Shown here piece by piece: positions 33,165-40,185 of a DNA stretch of 40,185 bases. This DNA comes from Eubacteriaceae bacterium UBA1433 (GTDB lineage: Bacteria > Bacillota > Clostridia > Eubacteriales > UBA1433). Position 1 is the first letter of the stretch. Each line of letters opens with the position of its first letter. The position numbers and the translations under genes are program-made. The notes beneath the pieces are model-generated. The model was not told the DNA's origin. It saw nothing but the letters and a program-made list of their open reading frames with translations, and did not search any database. The DNA is taken from positions 1 to 40,185 of the forward strand of contig DCTT01000020.1 of NCBI GenBank assembly GCA_002329295.1, read 5' to 3'.

Positions 33165-33193
33165 TTGACAAAAGAGTTGCATCGGAGTATACT
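33165..33193 (+). promoter_or_regulatory. consensus promoter facing a gene-poor stretch
   Basis: TTGACA (33165-33170), exactly 17 bp, TATACT (33188-33193). It is one of the best promoters in the window, yet no convincing protein gene follows for 740 bp. Confidence 0.75.
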
Positions 33194-33199
33194 AAGCAT

Positions 33200-33617
33200 A
33201 AAGAAATGAAAAGGTTTACCTGATCATTTTGGCTCCACAAGCAATGCAGTAAATGTTTCAATGACATCATATCAAAGTTTCATACACACAGGAACGGTCG
33301 GACTCGTAGTTCGGAAAATGCCAATGATCCTAAAGAAATCAGAAACGCATAAATAATAGAATCCTTGTAAAGTGATGGATAGACGATGTGATGAAAATCG
33401 AAACAAATATTGCAAAAGCCTTTCTGAGAAAGCAGCGTAAAAAAGGAAGGTTTGAAGTAAGCAGTTGATTGTGCTGCGGACGCATAGCCTGAAAAGGAAT
33501 GTATGGAAAAACAGTCAACGGGAGAGAAAAAGAAGGAGGATGTACGCCATTGCGGTACTTCTTCAAAGAATGAGCAGACTTGTTGAAAAATAGAAACGGT
33601 CTGCTTATTCATTTTTT
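33200..33617 (+). ncRNA. candidate ~420-nt structured non-coding RNA
   Basis: The stretch runs from a consensus promoter to an intrinsic terminator (12-bp stem 33568-33579 with 33599-33610, then T6). Inside, GATCATT-TT-GGC (about 33222-33233) pairs over about 85 nt with GCCAATGATC. That span encloses a small hairpin in GTCGGACTCGTAGTTCGGA, with others further on (CTTTC-TGA-GAAAG near 33420). Only short frames of 21-27 codons are present, for example an ATG at 33501 giving MEKQSTGEKKKEDVRH and an AAGGA site before it. It does not match what I know of tmRNA, RNase P, 6S or SRP RNA. A peptide-coding transcript is the alternative. Confidence 0.5.
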
Positions 33618-33851
33618 GAAAAAATTTTTTCAGTGTAAACAATGATTTGAAAGAGGAAGAGAAACAGACGAAAAAAACGAGAGAAAAAAGTGTGCGTTTT
33701 GTTTGCTTTGCTGCAATCATGAAGGCATCGTATAGTTTGTAAATATCGGCTTAGCAGAAGGTTTTTTGCATCATCATTTTTTTGATTACGTTTCCATGTG
33801 ATATTTTGATATAAAAATACATCTTTTTTTGGATTGTTAAATAATTCACTA

Positions 33852-33882
33852 TTGACCTTAAAACCGTTTTAGAGTTTACAAT
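33852..33882 (+). promoter_or_regulatory. probable promoter of the SDR gene
   Basis: TTGACC (33852-33857), a 19-bp spacer, and TACAAT (33877-33882), about 58 bp before the ATG. Confidence 0.45.
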
Positions 33883-33940
33883 ATTTATTGTAGGCTAATC
33901 AAAAAATGTTTAATAAAAAAATGTTCGGGAGGAACAATTT

Positions 33941-34681
33941 ATGAGATTGAAAGACAAAGTAGCCATTGTAACAGGAGCAACGTCCGGTATGGGACGTGCA
34001 ACAGCAGTTCTTTTCGCAAGAGAAGGCGCAAAAGTAATGATTTCCGGCAGAAACGAAGAACGTGCCAAAGCGGTAGTAGATCAAATCAAAAATGAAGGAT
34101 TTGAAGCGAGCTACATTTTGGTTGACACATCGAAATTAGATGACTTACATAAAATCGTAGACAAAACAGTAGAATTATACGGTACGGTAGACATTTTGTT
34201 CAACAATGCAGGCAAATTGAGCTTGTCAGGCGTGTTGGATGTTTCCATGGAAGAATGGGATGAAATGTTTAAAGTAAACGTAGCTTCTTACCTGAAAATG
34301 GCGCAATTGGTTGCACCGATTATGAAAGCAAAAGGAAAAGGCGTTATCGTGAACACTTCTTCCGTAGCAGCTTACGGCGCGCATCACGGTTTTGCTCCTT
34401 ATGTAACGAGCAAACACGCGGTAACAGGTTTGACAAGATCATTGGCGTGGGAATTGGGCCCTGAGATTCGCTGCAACGAAATTGCACCGGGCGCTATCCA
34501 TACAGGAATGGTAGACAGCATTGGCGGACCTTCTGCTTTGCAGGGGATGATCGACAACGCACCGCTCAAGAGAGTAGGTCAGCCGGAAGACATTGCCAAG
34601 GTAGCACTGTTCTTTGCGACAGACGACTCGGCATTTGTAACCGGACAGTCACTGAAAGTAGACGGCGGATTCGAAATCTAA
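33941..34681 (+). CDS. short-chain dehydrogenase/reductase (SDR)
   Basis: This 246-residue protein is a classical SDR. It has the NAD(P) loop TGATSGMGRA (11-20), NNAG (88-91), a catalytic Ser at about 140, and Y154-x3-K158. The C-terminal end is GQSLKVDGGFEI. R37 after the second strand (SGRN) favours NADP. Substrate unknown. GGGAGGAAC precedes the ATG. Val codons are mostly GTA and the gene has strong signals, which suggests high expression or an origin different from its neighbours. It has its own terminator and stands before a dehydratase gene, but the two are not an operon. Confidence 0.92.
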   Translation: MRLKDKVAIVTGATSGMGRATAVLFAREGAKVMISGRNEERAKAVVDQIKNEGFEASYILVDTSKLDDLHKIVDKTVELYGTVDILFNNAGKLSLSGVLDVSMEEWDEMFKVNVASYLKMAQLVAPIMKAKGKGVIVNTSSVAAYGAHHGFAPYVTSKHAVTGLTRSLAWELGPEIRCNEIAPGAIHTGMVDSIGGPSALQGMIDNAPLKRVGQPEDIAKVALFFATDDSAFVTGQSLKVDGGFEI

Positions 34682-34690
34682 TTACTGATA

Positions 34691-34723
34691 AAAAAAGAAC
34701 CGAAATTTTTCGGTTCTTTTTTT
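34691..34723 (+). terminator. terminator of the SDR gene
   Basis: AAAAAAGAACCGAA, short A/T loop, TTCGGTTCTTTTTT: a compact stem starting 9 nt after the stop. Confidence 0.92.
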
Positions 34724-34926
34724 ATGTATAGTTTTTCAAGCCAATGACAACAGCATAGAAACTCAGGCAAATACTGCGCCTGTTCTCTACAATGTTTATT
34801 TTAGCGCATGATAAAAATCATCTTTTTCCCGCCTTTATACAAAAACGCTTTCGCTATGGATGTAAAACTGAGACAAATGAAAAGTTTTTTTATGCAAAAG
34901 AAGAAGATTTTTCACTATTCTTTTAG

Positions 34927-34955
34927 TTGACGAATATTTTTGAAAAAGATAAAAT
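34927..34955 (+). promoter_or_regulatory. promoter of the enolase-superfamily gene
   Basis: TTGACG (34927-34932), 17-bp spacer, TAAAAT (34950-34955), about 80 bp upstream of the start. The rest of 34724-34926 holds no gene I can see. Confidence 0.6.
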
Positions 34956-35035
34956 TAAAAATAATTAGATGGGACCTATACAGCCATGTCAAGATTTTTG
35001 GTACATATTTCTTTGAAAAGAAGGGAGAAACAAAA

Positions 35036-36223
35036 ATGAAGATAAAAAGTGTGGATATTTTGGCATTGGAAAAAGATCCGGCAGGGACAAGACCGATTAT
35101 TTGTCGTATCAACACGGATGAAGGAATTTATGGATTAGGAGAAGCGGGAGTCGGGATAGGATGCGGAGCAAGAGGCGCCTATGAACTGATAAAGGATTTT
35201 GCACCGATGATTATAGGTATGGACCCTATGTATAATGAGGTTGTCTGGGAAAAAATTTTCAAAAAGTCGTTTTGGGGACAGGGTAACGGAGCAATCCTGA
35301 TGGCTGCACTAAGCGCTATTGACGTGGCATTGTGGGACATTAAAGGGAAGGCATTGAACGTACCTGTGTATCAATTATTAGGAGGAAAACAGAGAACGAA
35401 ACTGCGCGCATATGCGAGCCAACTGCAATTTGGATGGAAAACAGACAAATTTGACCCGATGAATGCAGGTGCAGAAGTTGAATTTTATAAAGATGCGGCA
35501 CAAAAAGCAATTGAGGACGGCTACGATGCCATCAAAGTAAACTTTATGAGATTTGACAGAACCGGAAAAATCTTTAACTATTTGGATACTACAGGGTATT
35601 TAAGCAGAGAAATTATGGATATTGCAGAAGAAAGGCTTGCCGCTGTGCGAGAAGTAGTTGGTCCTAAGGTAGATATTATCGCCGAAAATCATGCTATGAC
35701 TGATGCCAATACGGCAATTCAATTCGGGAAAATGGCGGCCAAGTATGACATAATGTATTTGGAGGAAGGTTGTACACCTCTGAATGCAGGCGTAATGAAA
35801 AAAATTGCCGATAATATCGAAATTCCTTTAGCCGGAGGAGAAAGAACATACACAAGATGGGGATTTTTGCCTTTCTTAGAAAACGGAAGCCTGGCACTGC
35901 TGCAACCGGATCTGGGAAATTGCGGTGGTTTAACCGAGGCAAAGAAGATTGCGGATATGGCGCATGTCTATGATGTAGGTGTACAAGCACACGTCTGTAC
36001 AAGCCCTGTAGGAGTGGCGGCAGCTCTTCATTTAGAGGCGGCTATTCCGAATTTTGTGATTCACGAGCATCATTTTGCAAATACAACGCCTTCTATCATC
36101 AATCAATGTACGTATGACTATCAGCCTGTTAACGGATATTTTGATATTCCTGAACTACCGGGAATCGGTCAGGAATTATCGAAGATGGCGATTGAAACAG
36201 CCGAGATTACGACTATCAGCTAA
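35036..36223 (+). CDS. mandelate racemase/muconate lactonizing family enzyme (sugar-acid dehydratase-like)
   Basis: This 395-residue protein has both enolase-superfamily domains. The barrel residues are K167-x-N169 (IKVNF), metal ligands E217 (AENHA), E243 (YLEE) and E269 (GGER), and the D292-H319 dyad (QPDLGNCGG, VQAHVC). A His-rich HEHH stretch follows. K-x-N with Glu ligands and an Asp-His dyad resembles galactonate-dehydratase-like acid-sugar dehydratases rather than muconate cycloisomerases; the substrate is not known. The ATG at 35036 follows GGGAG. A longer frame upstream is not family-like. It may act with the preceding SDR or the 2604 dehydrogenase, but there is no direct evidence. 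Confidence 0.9.
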   Translation: MKIKSVDILALEKDPAGTRPIICRINTDEGIYGLGEAGVGIGCGARGAYELIKDFAPMIIGMDPMYNEVVWEKIFKKSFWGQGNGAILMAALSAIDVALWDIKGKALNVPVYQLLGGKQRTKLRAYASQLQFGWKTDKFDPMNAGAEVEFYKDAAQKAIEDGYDAIKVNFMRFDRTGKIFNYLDTTGYLSREIMDIAEERLAAVREVVGPKVDIIAENHAMTDANTAIQFGKMAAKYDIMYLEEGCTPLNAGVMKKIADNIEIPLAGGERTYTRWGFLPFLENGSLALLQPDLGNCGGLTEAKKIADMAHVYDVGVQAHVCTSPVGVAAALHLEAAIPNFVIHEHHFANTTPSIINQCTYDYQPVNGYFDIPELPGIGQELSKMAIETAEITTIS

Positions 36224-36246
36224 AATAATTTTATGTTCACGGGCAG

Positions 36247-36284
36247 AAGCTTTCCGAAAGGGTTGAGCTTTCGGAAAGCTTTTT
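36247..36284 (+). terminator. terminator of the enolase-superfamily gene
   Basis: A 14-bp perfect stem (AAGCTTTCCGAAAG and complement) around a 7-nt loop, followed by T residues. Confidence 0.92.
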
Positions 36285-36312
36285 GTATTAATAATTATAT
36301 TTGATTCAATAG

Positions 36313-36492
36313 GGAATAAAAGACTTCAATATATTTTGTTCGGGTGAAGGTCGCCTTGCTCAAGCATTGGCAATAAATCAATATTTGCGTGAATCATTGA
36401 AAGACCCTGCTAAATTTCTGTTGTTGAAGCACTTTTATTTATATAAGGGACTGTATTTTTATTGCAAGAGGTTTGGAATATTTGTTGTTTGA
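36313..36492 (+). pseudogene. possible gene remnant, unidentified
   Basis: A 59-codon frame bounded by a TAG and a TGA and without a start codon or ribosome site reads with protein-like composition (SGEGRLAQALAINQYLRESL and DPAKFLLLKHFYLYKG parts). I do not recognise it. It may be the end of a lost gene or chance. Confidence 0.25.
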
Positions 36493-36526
36493 GGTATGTT
36501 GGATATTTTTTCGGAGACAAAAAAAG

Positions 36527-36570
36527 AAAAACCGCTTAGCGCTTAAAGATATTGCGGCAAGGCGGTTTTT
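36527..36570 (-). terminator. terminator behind the tRNA gene
   Basis: AAAAACCGC (36527-36535) pairs with GCGGTTTTT (36562-36570) across a 26-nt interior with further weak pairing. It lies 24 bp beyond the 3' end of the minus-strand tRNA. Confidence 0.7.
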
Positions 36571-36593
36571 GATTTTATTTTTGTGTATAAAAA

Positions 36594-36670
36594 TGGTCGG
36601 AGTGAGAGGATTTGAACCTCCGGCCTCTTGGTCCCGAACCAAGCGCTCTACCAAACTGAGCCACACCCCG
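36594..36670 (-). tRNA. tRNA-Pro (anticodon CGG)
   Basis: Read on the minus strand this is a 77-nt cloverleaf. Acceptor CGGGGTG pairs with CACTCCG (one G-T). The D arm carries GGCTCAGTTTGGTAGAGC. The anticodon stem CTTGG/CCAAG holds loop TTCGGGA, giving anticodon CGG (codon CCG, proline). The T arm contains GGTTCAAATCC. CCA is encoded at 36594-36596. Confidence 0.96.
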
Positions 36671-36997
36671 ACATGCTGTAATATTATACATAGCGGACAG
36701 AAAAAATACAAGTGCAAAAACAAAATGCGCAAAATTATTTTATGAATGAAATCGGTCGGTTTTATGGACGGGTGGCGAGTTAAGCAAAGAAACAGGAAAC
36801 AACAAGGTACAAGGTTTATATGATAAAAAACGGGGTTTGTTCGAAGGGACAAAAGACAGCGGTGTATTGGTGGCAAAGAAGAAAACAGGGGATGGGTACA
36901 ATGCCTTTGCGTGGGTCTTTTCTTTACAAAACGGCAGAAATTTGGTATCATGGCTGCTATCCATTATTACATAAGACAGCGTGAAAAAGAGGATAGC

Positions 36998-38842
36998 GTG
37001 CGAAAAATCATTGAAGAAAAACTGCTTTTGAAAGTGCAAAAACCCGGCAGATATATCGGCGGGGAATGTAACAGTGTGCAAAAAGAGTTGAGGGAAGACA
37101 TGCTGCACTTTGCCTTTGCTTTTCCTGATATTTATGAAGTGGGCATGTCGCATGTGGGACTGAAAATATTGTACCATTTGCTCAATGAACAGGGAAATAT
37201 TTGGTGCGAGCGCGTTTTTGCACCCTGGGTGGATGCGGATGCAGTGATGAAGCAAGAACAAATTCCGTTGTTCAGCCTGGAGTCGTACACGCCTGTCAAA
37301 GCCTTTGATGTAGTGGGCTTTACGCTGCAGTATGAAATGTGTTATACCAATGTACTCAATATGTTGACTTTGGCAGGGATTGCGCTAAGAAGCGAAGACA
37401 GAACGGAGAGCGACCCTGTTATCATGGCGGGAGGGCCTTGTGCCTTGAACCCGGAACCGATGGCGGATTTTATGGATTTATTTGTCATCGGCGAAGGGGA
37501 AGAGGTTGTTTTGGAGTTGGCGGCTTTGCTGTTGCGATATAAAAAAGGAGAGTTGTCAAAGCGGGAAATGTTTTTTCAGGCATCGCAGCTGCAGGGCGTG
37601 TATGTGCCGGGTTTCTATGAAGTCTCTTATCATGCAGACGGAACCATTGCAGAGTTTGCGCCAACAAGTGCCGGTGTACCTGAGCGAGTCAAAAAACGAA
37701 TTATTCGCGATATGGATAAGGTATATTACCCCACAAAACCGATGGTGCCCTATATTCAAATTGTCCATGATCGCATTACGCAGGAAATCTTTCGCGGGTG
37801 CATTCGCGGCTGCCGTTTTTGTCAAGCGGGGTTTGTGTATCGGCCGGTACGCGATAAGTCGAAAGAGACGGTGATTGAGCAAATCGAGCAAAGTCTGGCT
37901 GCTACCGGCTATGACGAAGTGTCGTTGGTGTCTCTTTCCTCCATGGATTATCTTGCTTGCGAAGAAGTGGTAAATTATGTGATGGAGCAGCATGCAAAAG
38001 ACAAAATCAGCGTGGCGTTGCCGTCGCTGCGCATGGACGGGTTTTCCATCGACATCGCACGAAAAATTCAACAGGTGCGCAAGACGGGACTGACCTTTGC
38101 GCCGGAGGCCGGCAGCGAGCGCATGCGGAGGGTGATCAACAAAGGGATCACGGAAGAGGATATTGAAAAAACCGCCTTAGAAGTGTTTGGTTCGGGTTGG
38201 GGGCGTATAAAACTGTATTTTATGATGGGGCTTCCTTATGAGGAAGAGGAAGATATTTTAGAAATTATAACCGTTGCACAAAAGGTGCTGGACTGCTATT
38301 ATGCCGTTGCGAAAGAAAAACGCAATAAAAATGTGACCGTTGCGGTGTCGGTAGCTTGCTTTGTACCCAAGCCGCACACGCCGTTTCAATGGCAGGCGCA
38401 AAACACGATTGAAGAGTTTCAGAAAAAACAACGCTTGCTGAAGTCGCAGAAAACAAACAGGAAAATAACGCTCAGCACCCATGAACCGTATTTGAGCGCC
38501 TTAGAAGGCGTCTTTGCCTTGGGAGACAGGCGGTTGGGCAAAGTGTTGGAAGAAGCCGTCAAAAACGGCTGTATCTTTGACGGGTGGGACGAGGTGTTTG
38601 CCTACGAAAAATGGGTGGATGCATTTCAAAAGGCAAAGATAGACCCGGCCTTTTATGCCAACAGGCAAAAGGGATATGAAGAGAAACTGCCCTGGGATTT
38701 TATTGATGTGGGTGTAGAGAAGGCGTTTTTGATACAGGAAAACGAAAAAGCGAAACAGGCGCAAACAACGCCCAATTGCAGACTGCAATGCAGCGCGTGC
38801 GGCATCGGGACAGATGCGGACTACGGAGGGTTTTGTCAATGA
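36998..38842 (+). CDS. radical SAM protein, TIGR03960 family
   Basis: This encodes 614 residues. An N-terminal ~200-residue domain (B12-binding-like; VGMSHVGLKILYHLLN, GFTLQYEMCYTNVLNML) precedes the radical-SAM core with C268-x3-C272-x2-C275 (GCIRGCRFC) and GSERMRRVINKG. A C-terminal region ends in a Cys-rich tail (CRLQCSACG). The reaction is unknown. I used GTG 36998 because AGAGGA stands 5 nt upstream and the family begins KIIEEKLLLKVQKPGRYIGG at that point; the ATG at 36911 adds an unusual leader. Its stop overlaps the start of the DUF2344 gene (ATGA), and in other species the two are fused or adjacent. Confidence 0.92.
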   Translation: MRKIIEEKLLLKVQKPGRYIGGECNSVQKELREDMLHFAFAFPDIYEVGMSHVGLKILYHLLNEQGNIWCERVFAPWVDADAVMKQEQIPLFSLESYTPVKAFDVVGFTLQYEMCYTNVLNMLTLAGIALRSEDRTESDPVIMAGGPCALNPEPMADFMDLFVIGEGEEVVLELAALLLRYKKGELSKREMFFQASQLQGVYVPGFYEVSYHADGTIAEFAPTSAGVPERVKKRIIRDMDKVYYPTKPMVPYIQIVHDRITQEIFRGCIRGCRFCQAGFVYRPVRDKSKETVIEQIEQSLAATGYDEVSLVSLSSMDYLACEEVVNYVMEQHAKDKISVALPSLRMDGFSIDIARKIQQVRKTGLTFAPEAGSERMRRVINKGITEEDIEKTALEVFGSGWGRIKLYFMMGLPYEEEEDILEIITVAQKVLDCYYAVAKEKRNKNVTVAVSVACFVPKPHTPFQWQAQNTIEEFQKKQRLLKSQKTNRKITLSTHEPYLSALEGVFALGDRRLGKVLEEAVKNGCIFDGWDEVFAYEKWVDAFQKAKIDPAFYANRQKGYEEKLPWDFIDVGVEKAFLIQENEKAKQAQTTPNCRLQCSACGIGTDADYGGFCQ

Positions 38843-39486
38843 GATTGCGGGCGATGTTTACGAAAGAAGGAAAGATGAGGTTTTTATCCCACTTGGATAT
38901 CGTGCGCATTATGGAGCGGGCCAGTCGGCGGGCGAATATCGGCATCAAGTATTCGGAAGGGTTTCATCCGACTCCGAAAATTACGTTTTCGCCGCCTGTG
39001 CAGTTGGGCACGATCTCTTATGGAGAATTGCTGGAAACAGAGGCAGATTGCAGCGGTGCGGAATTTTTGGAACGGATGAACCGGGTATTGCCTGAGGGAT
39101 GTCAAATTATAAAAGTATTTGAATTGGAAGAAGGAGCGAAAAAAATGTCGAAATGTGCGATGAAAGCGGATTATGAAATTGTTTTTGAAAATGTTGACTG
39201 TGAAGAGGTGGTCATTGCCATAGAGCGCTACAATGCGCGAGGCGTTGAAATGGACGAAAAGCCGGAGGAACACGATACAACAAAGGAGCAAAGCATTCGA
39301 GACAGGGTGTTTTATTTGGACGCTTATGAAAATGCCGATGGAAAAGCAGTGTTTCGATGTGTATTGGATGCCACGCAAAGTTCGATTTTGTCACCGAAGG
39401 CATTGTTGGAATATTTTCGTGAAGAATATGGTTTTATGACAGACGAAAACTATACTGTCTGTAAAAATGAGTTGATTATAGAGTAA
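38839..39486 (+). CDS. DUF2344 / TIGR03936 protein, partner of the radical SAM enzyme
   Basis: This encodes 215 residues. The N-terminal hallmark is KEGKMRFLSHLDIVRIMERA, followed by KYSEGFHPTPKITFSPP. These are constant in the family and may bind RNA or the partner. Function is unknown. The ATG overlaps the TGA of the upstream gene (ATGA at 38839-38842), with GGAGGG 8 nt upstream, so translation is coupled. In most Firmicutes this pair leads into rng-rplU-rpmA; here it ends the operon and a gap follows. Confidence 0.9.
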   Translation: MRLRAMFTKEGKMRFLSHLDIVRIMERASRRANIGIKYSEGFHPTPKITFSPPVQLGTISYGELLETEADCSGAEFLERMNRVLPEGCQIIKVFELEEGAKKMSKCAMKADYEIVFENVDCEEVVIAIERYNARGVEMDEKPEEHDTTKEQSIRDRVFYLDAYENADGKAVFRCVLDATQSSILSPKALLEYFREEYGFMTDENYTVCKNELIIE

Positions 39487-40011
39487 TTGATAAGAAAGAA
39501 ACGGTGAATCCTGTAATAAAAAAACACCTTACGGTTAAAAGGGTCACCAACAGAAAAAGTGTATCATGAAAGAAATATCGGGAACCGAGTTTTTGGCTTA
39601 TCAGGAAAAAAGTTGGTGATACAGCGGCGCAAAAATCTGCAGGGAAAACATTGACAGCGACGATTTTGCACAAAGCGGGATTGCCAACGGTTGCAAAAGG
39701 TGCGGATGTCCACGTGTGGCATCCAATACATATCTGGGGGCAAAGCAATAAAAATTTCCAACATGATGATTCAAAATCAAGGGAGAAACAAAGCTGTTTT
39801 CAGGCCGATTTCATGGGCAGTCGTATCCATACGTCATTTGTTTCAGTAAAAACGCATGACGAAATCTTCCTGTGATAAGACCCCTGCGTTTAGCAGATTG
39901 GTTGTATTTAAAAGAAACAAAAGGAAAACTTACGGTGTTTTTACAAAACGCATCATGGTTTTATGATATGATACAATTAAATCGAAAAGCTTTTTGCGTC
40001 TTCTTTGTAAT
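39487..40011. other. 525-bp gap, no supported gene
   Basis: Short frames exist on both strands (for example plus 39651-39875 and minus 39476-39748), without ribosome sites or family features. A hairpin GGATG-t-CCAC-GT-GTGG-CATCC lies at about 39702-39723. The gap may hold decayed sequence. Confidence 0.4.
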
Positions 40012-40019
40012 TTTACAAG

Positions 40020-40048
40020 TTGCAAACGTTTAATAAGAAGTATATAAT
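40020..40048 (+). promoter_or_regulatory. promoter with overlapping LacI-type operator
   Basis: TTGCAA (40020-40025), a 17-bp spacer, and TATAAT (40043-40048). The -35 box overlaps TTGCAAACGTTTAA, centred on AAACGTTT (40024-40031), the core of operators used by LacI-family sugar regulators such as MalR. A repressor here would cover the -35 region. Confidence 0.55.
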
Positions 40049-40111
40049 GAAAATAAAGAATTGACTGAAACGATTCGTATCATTGCAGGTTCAGTATTCT
40101 TGAGGTTGAGC

Positions 40112-40185
40112 ATGGACTATCAAGGCGCGAACACAGACGTTTCTTATGCAAAATATCTATTTCATCAGGGAAAAAATTTTTTTTC
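40112..40185 (+). CDS. glgB: 5' end of a probable 1,4-alpha-glucan branching enzyme (partial)
   Basis: Only the first 24 codons lie in the window. After a short polar leader (MDYQGANTDVSYAK), the sequence YLFHQGKNFF resembles the start of GlgB, where YLFHxGTNYxxY-type motifs open the N-terminal domain. GAGG is 6 nt before the ATG and a strong promoter lies about 65 bp upstream. The enzyme would make alpha-1,6 branches in glycogen. The call rests on a very short match. Confidence 0.5.
   Translation, partial: MDYQGANTDVSYAKYLFHQGKNFF

Noticed and set aside
32275..33270. 331-codon minus-strand frame covering the nitrilase gene
   Set aside because: The plus strand encodes a nitrilase-family enzyme with intact triad and ribosome site. 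The antisense frame has no ribosome site and no family features, and is a mirror effect of codon use.
33200..33617. tmRNA, RNase P RNA, 6S or SRP RNA
   Set aside because: No tRNA-like ends or tag frame, none of the conserved RNase P segments I know, and the length and layout do not fit 6S or SRP RNA.
33280..33720. 146-codon minus-strand frame across the candidate ncRNA
   Set aside because: It is Ser/Phe-rich, with no ribosome site, and runs through the terminator stem and against the consensus promoter. It is more likely a shadow of the RNA than a gene.
39651..39875. 74-residue plus-strand frame after the DUF2344 gene
   Set aside because: No ribosome site. The frame is open upstream of the ATG without a better start, and the composition is not convincing.

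Overview
The window looks like chromosomal DNA of an anaerobic, low-to-moderate GC Firmicute, most likely a member of Clostridia. Signs of this are AGGAGG-type ribosome binding sites, the radical-SAM/DUF2344 gene pair, a two-gene SufC/SufB-like iron-sulfur module, a TM1266-type hydrogenase regulator homologue, a DUF503 (YlxP) protein and a clostridial uridine-kinase-like protein. I cannot name the species. No rRNA, CRISPR array, prophage or intact insertion sequence is visible. One tRNA (Pro, anticodon CGG) is present.

Layout. Positions 1-4000 are a decayed accessory region: a small lipoprotein gene between 39-bp direct repeats, a glycosyltransferase pseudogene, a lipoprotein pseudogene, and a zinc-type alcohol dehydrogenase gene between two ~220-bp diverged direct repeats. 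Positions 4200-16600 are mostly ion handling: YlxP, a metal-responsive CadC/CadA pair with a clear promoter and operator, a WYL regulator, an MFS exporter, a PiT phosphate transporter with its DUF47 partner, a calcium-type P-ATPase, a CNNM/CorC protein and a DUF1508 protein. Positions 16700-21400 hold a uridine-kinase-like protein, cysteine synthase, a C39-like peptidase pseudogene and a DegV protein. Positions 21500-25800 hold a ferredoxin-type protein divergent from an apparent operon of a Crp/Fnr regulator, MTA/SAH deaminase, purine nucleoside phosphorylase and a small P-loop kinase. This operon would deaminate methylthioadenosine or S-adenosylhomocysteine, then cleave the inosine-type products. 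Positions 25850-30200 hold small genes, a candidate ~80-nt sRNA, and a secreted Cys/Gly-rich protein divergent from a two-component system. Positions 30400-33150 hold the SufCB-like module and a nitrilase-family amidohydrolase. Positions 33160-33620 are a strong promoter, a stretch without a convincing gene and a terminator, which is a candidate structured ncRNA of about 420 nt. Positions 33900-36300 hold an SDR oxidoreductase and an enolase-superfamily dehydratase, each with its own promoter and terminator. The window ends with the tRNA, the radical-SAM/DUF2344 pair, and what appears to be the first codons of a glycogen branching enzyme behind a LacI-type operator.

Recurring theme. Two otherwise healthy genes (DUF47 and Crp/Fnr) are each out of frame by one base at an A-rich run. 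This could be sequencing error, mutation, or slippage-based expression. The best candidates for undescribed biology are the two RNA candidates (33200-33617 on + and 26638-26715 on -), the structured ~220-bp repeat family, and the A-tract frameshifts.
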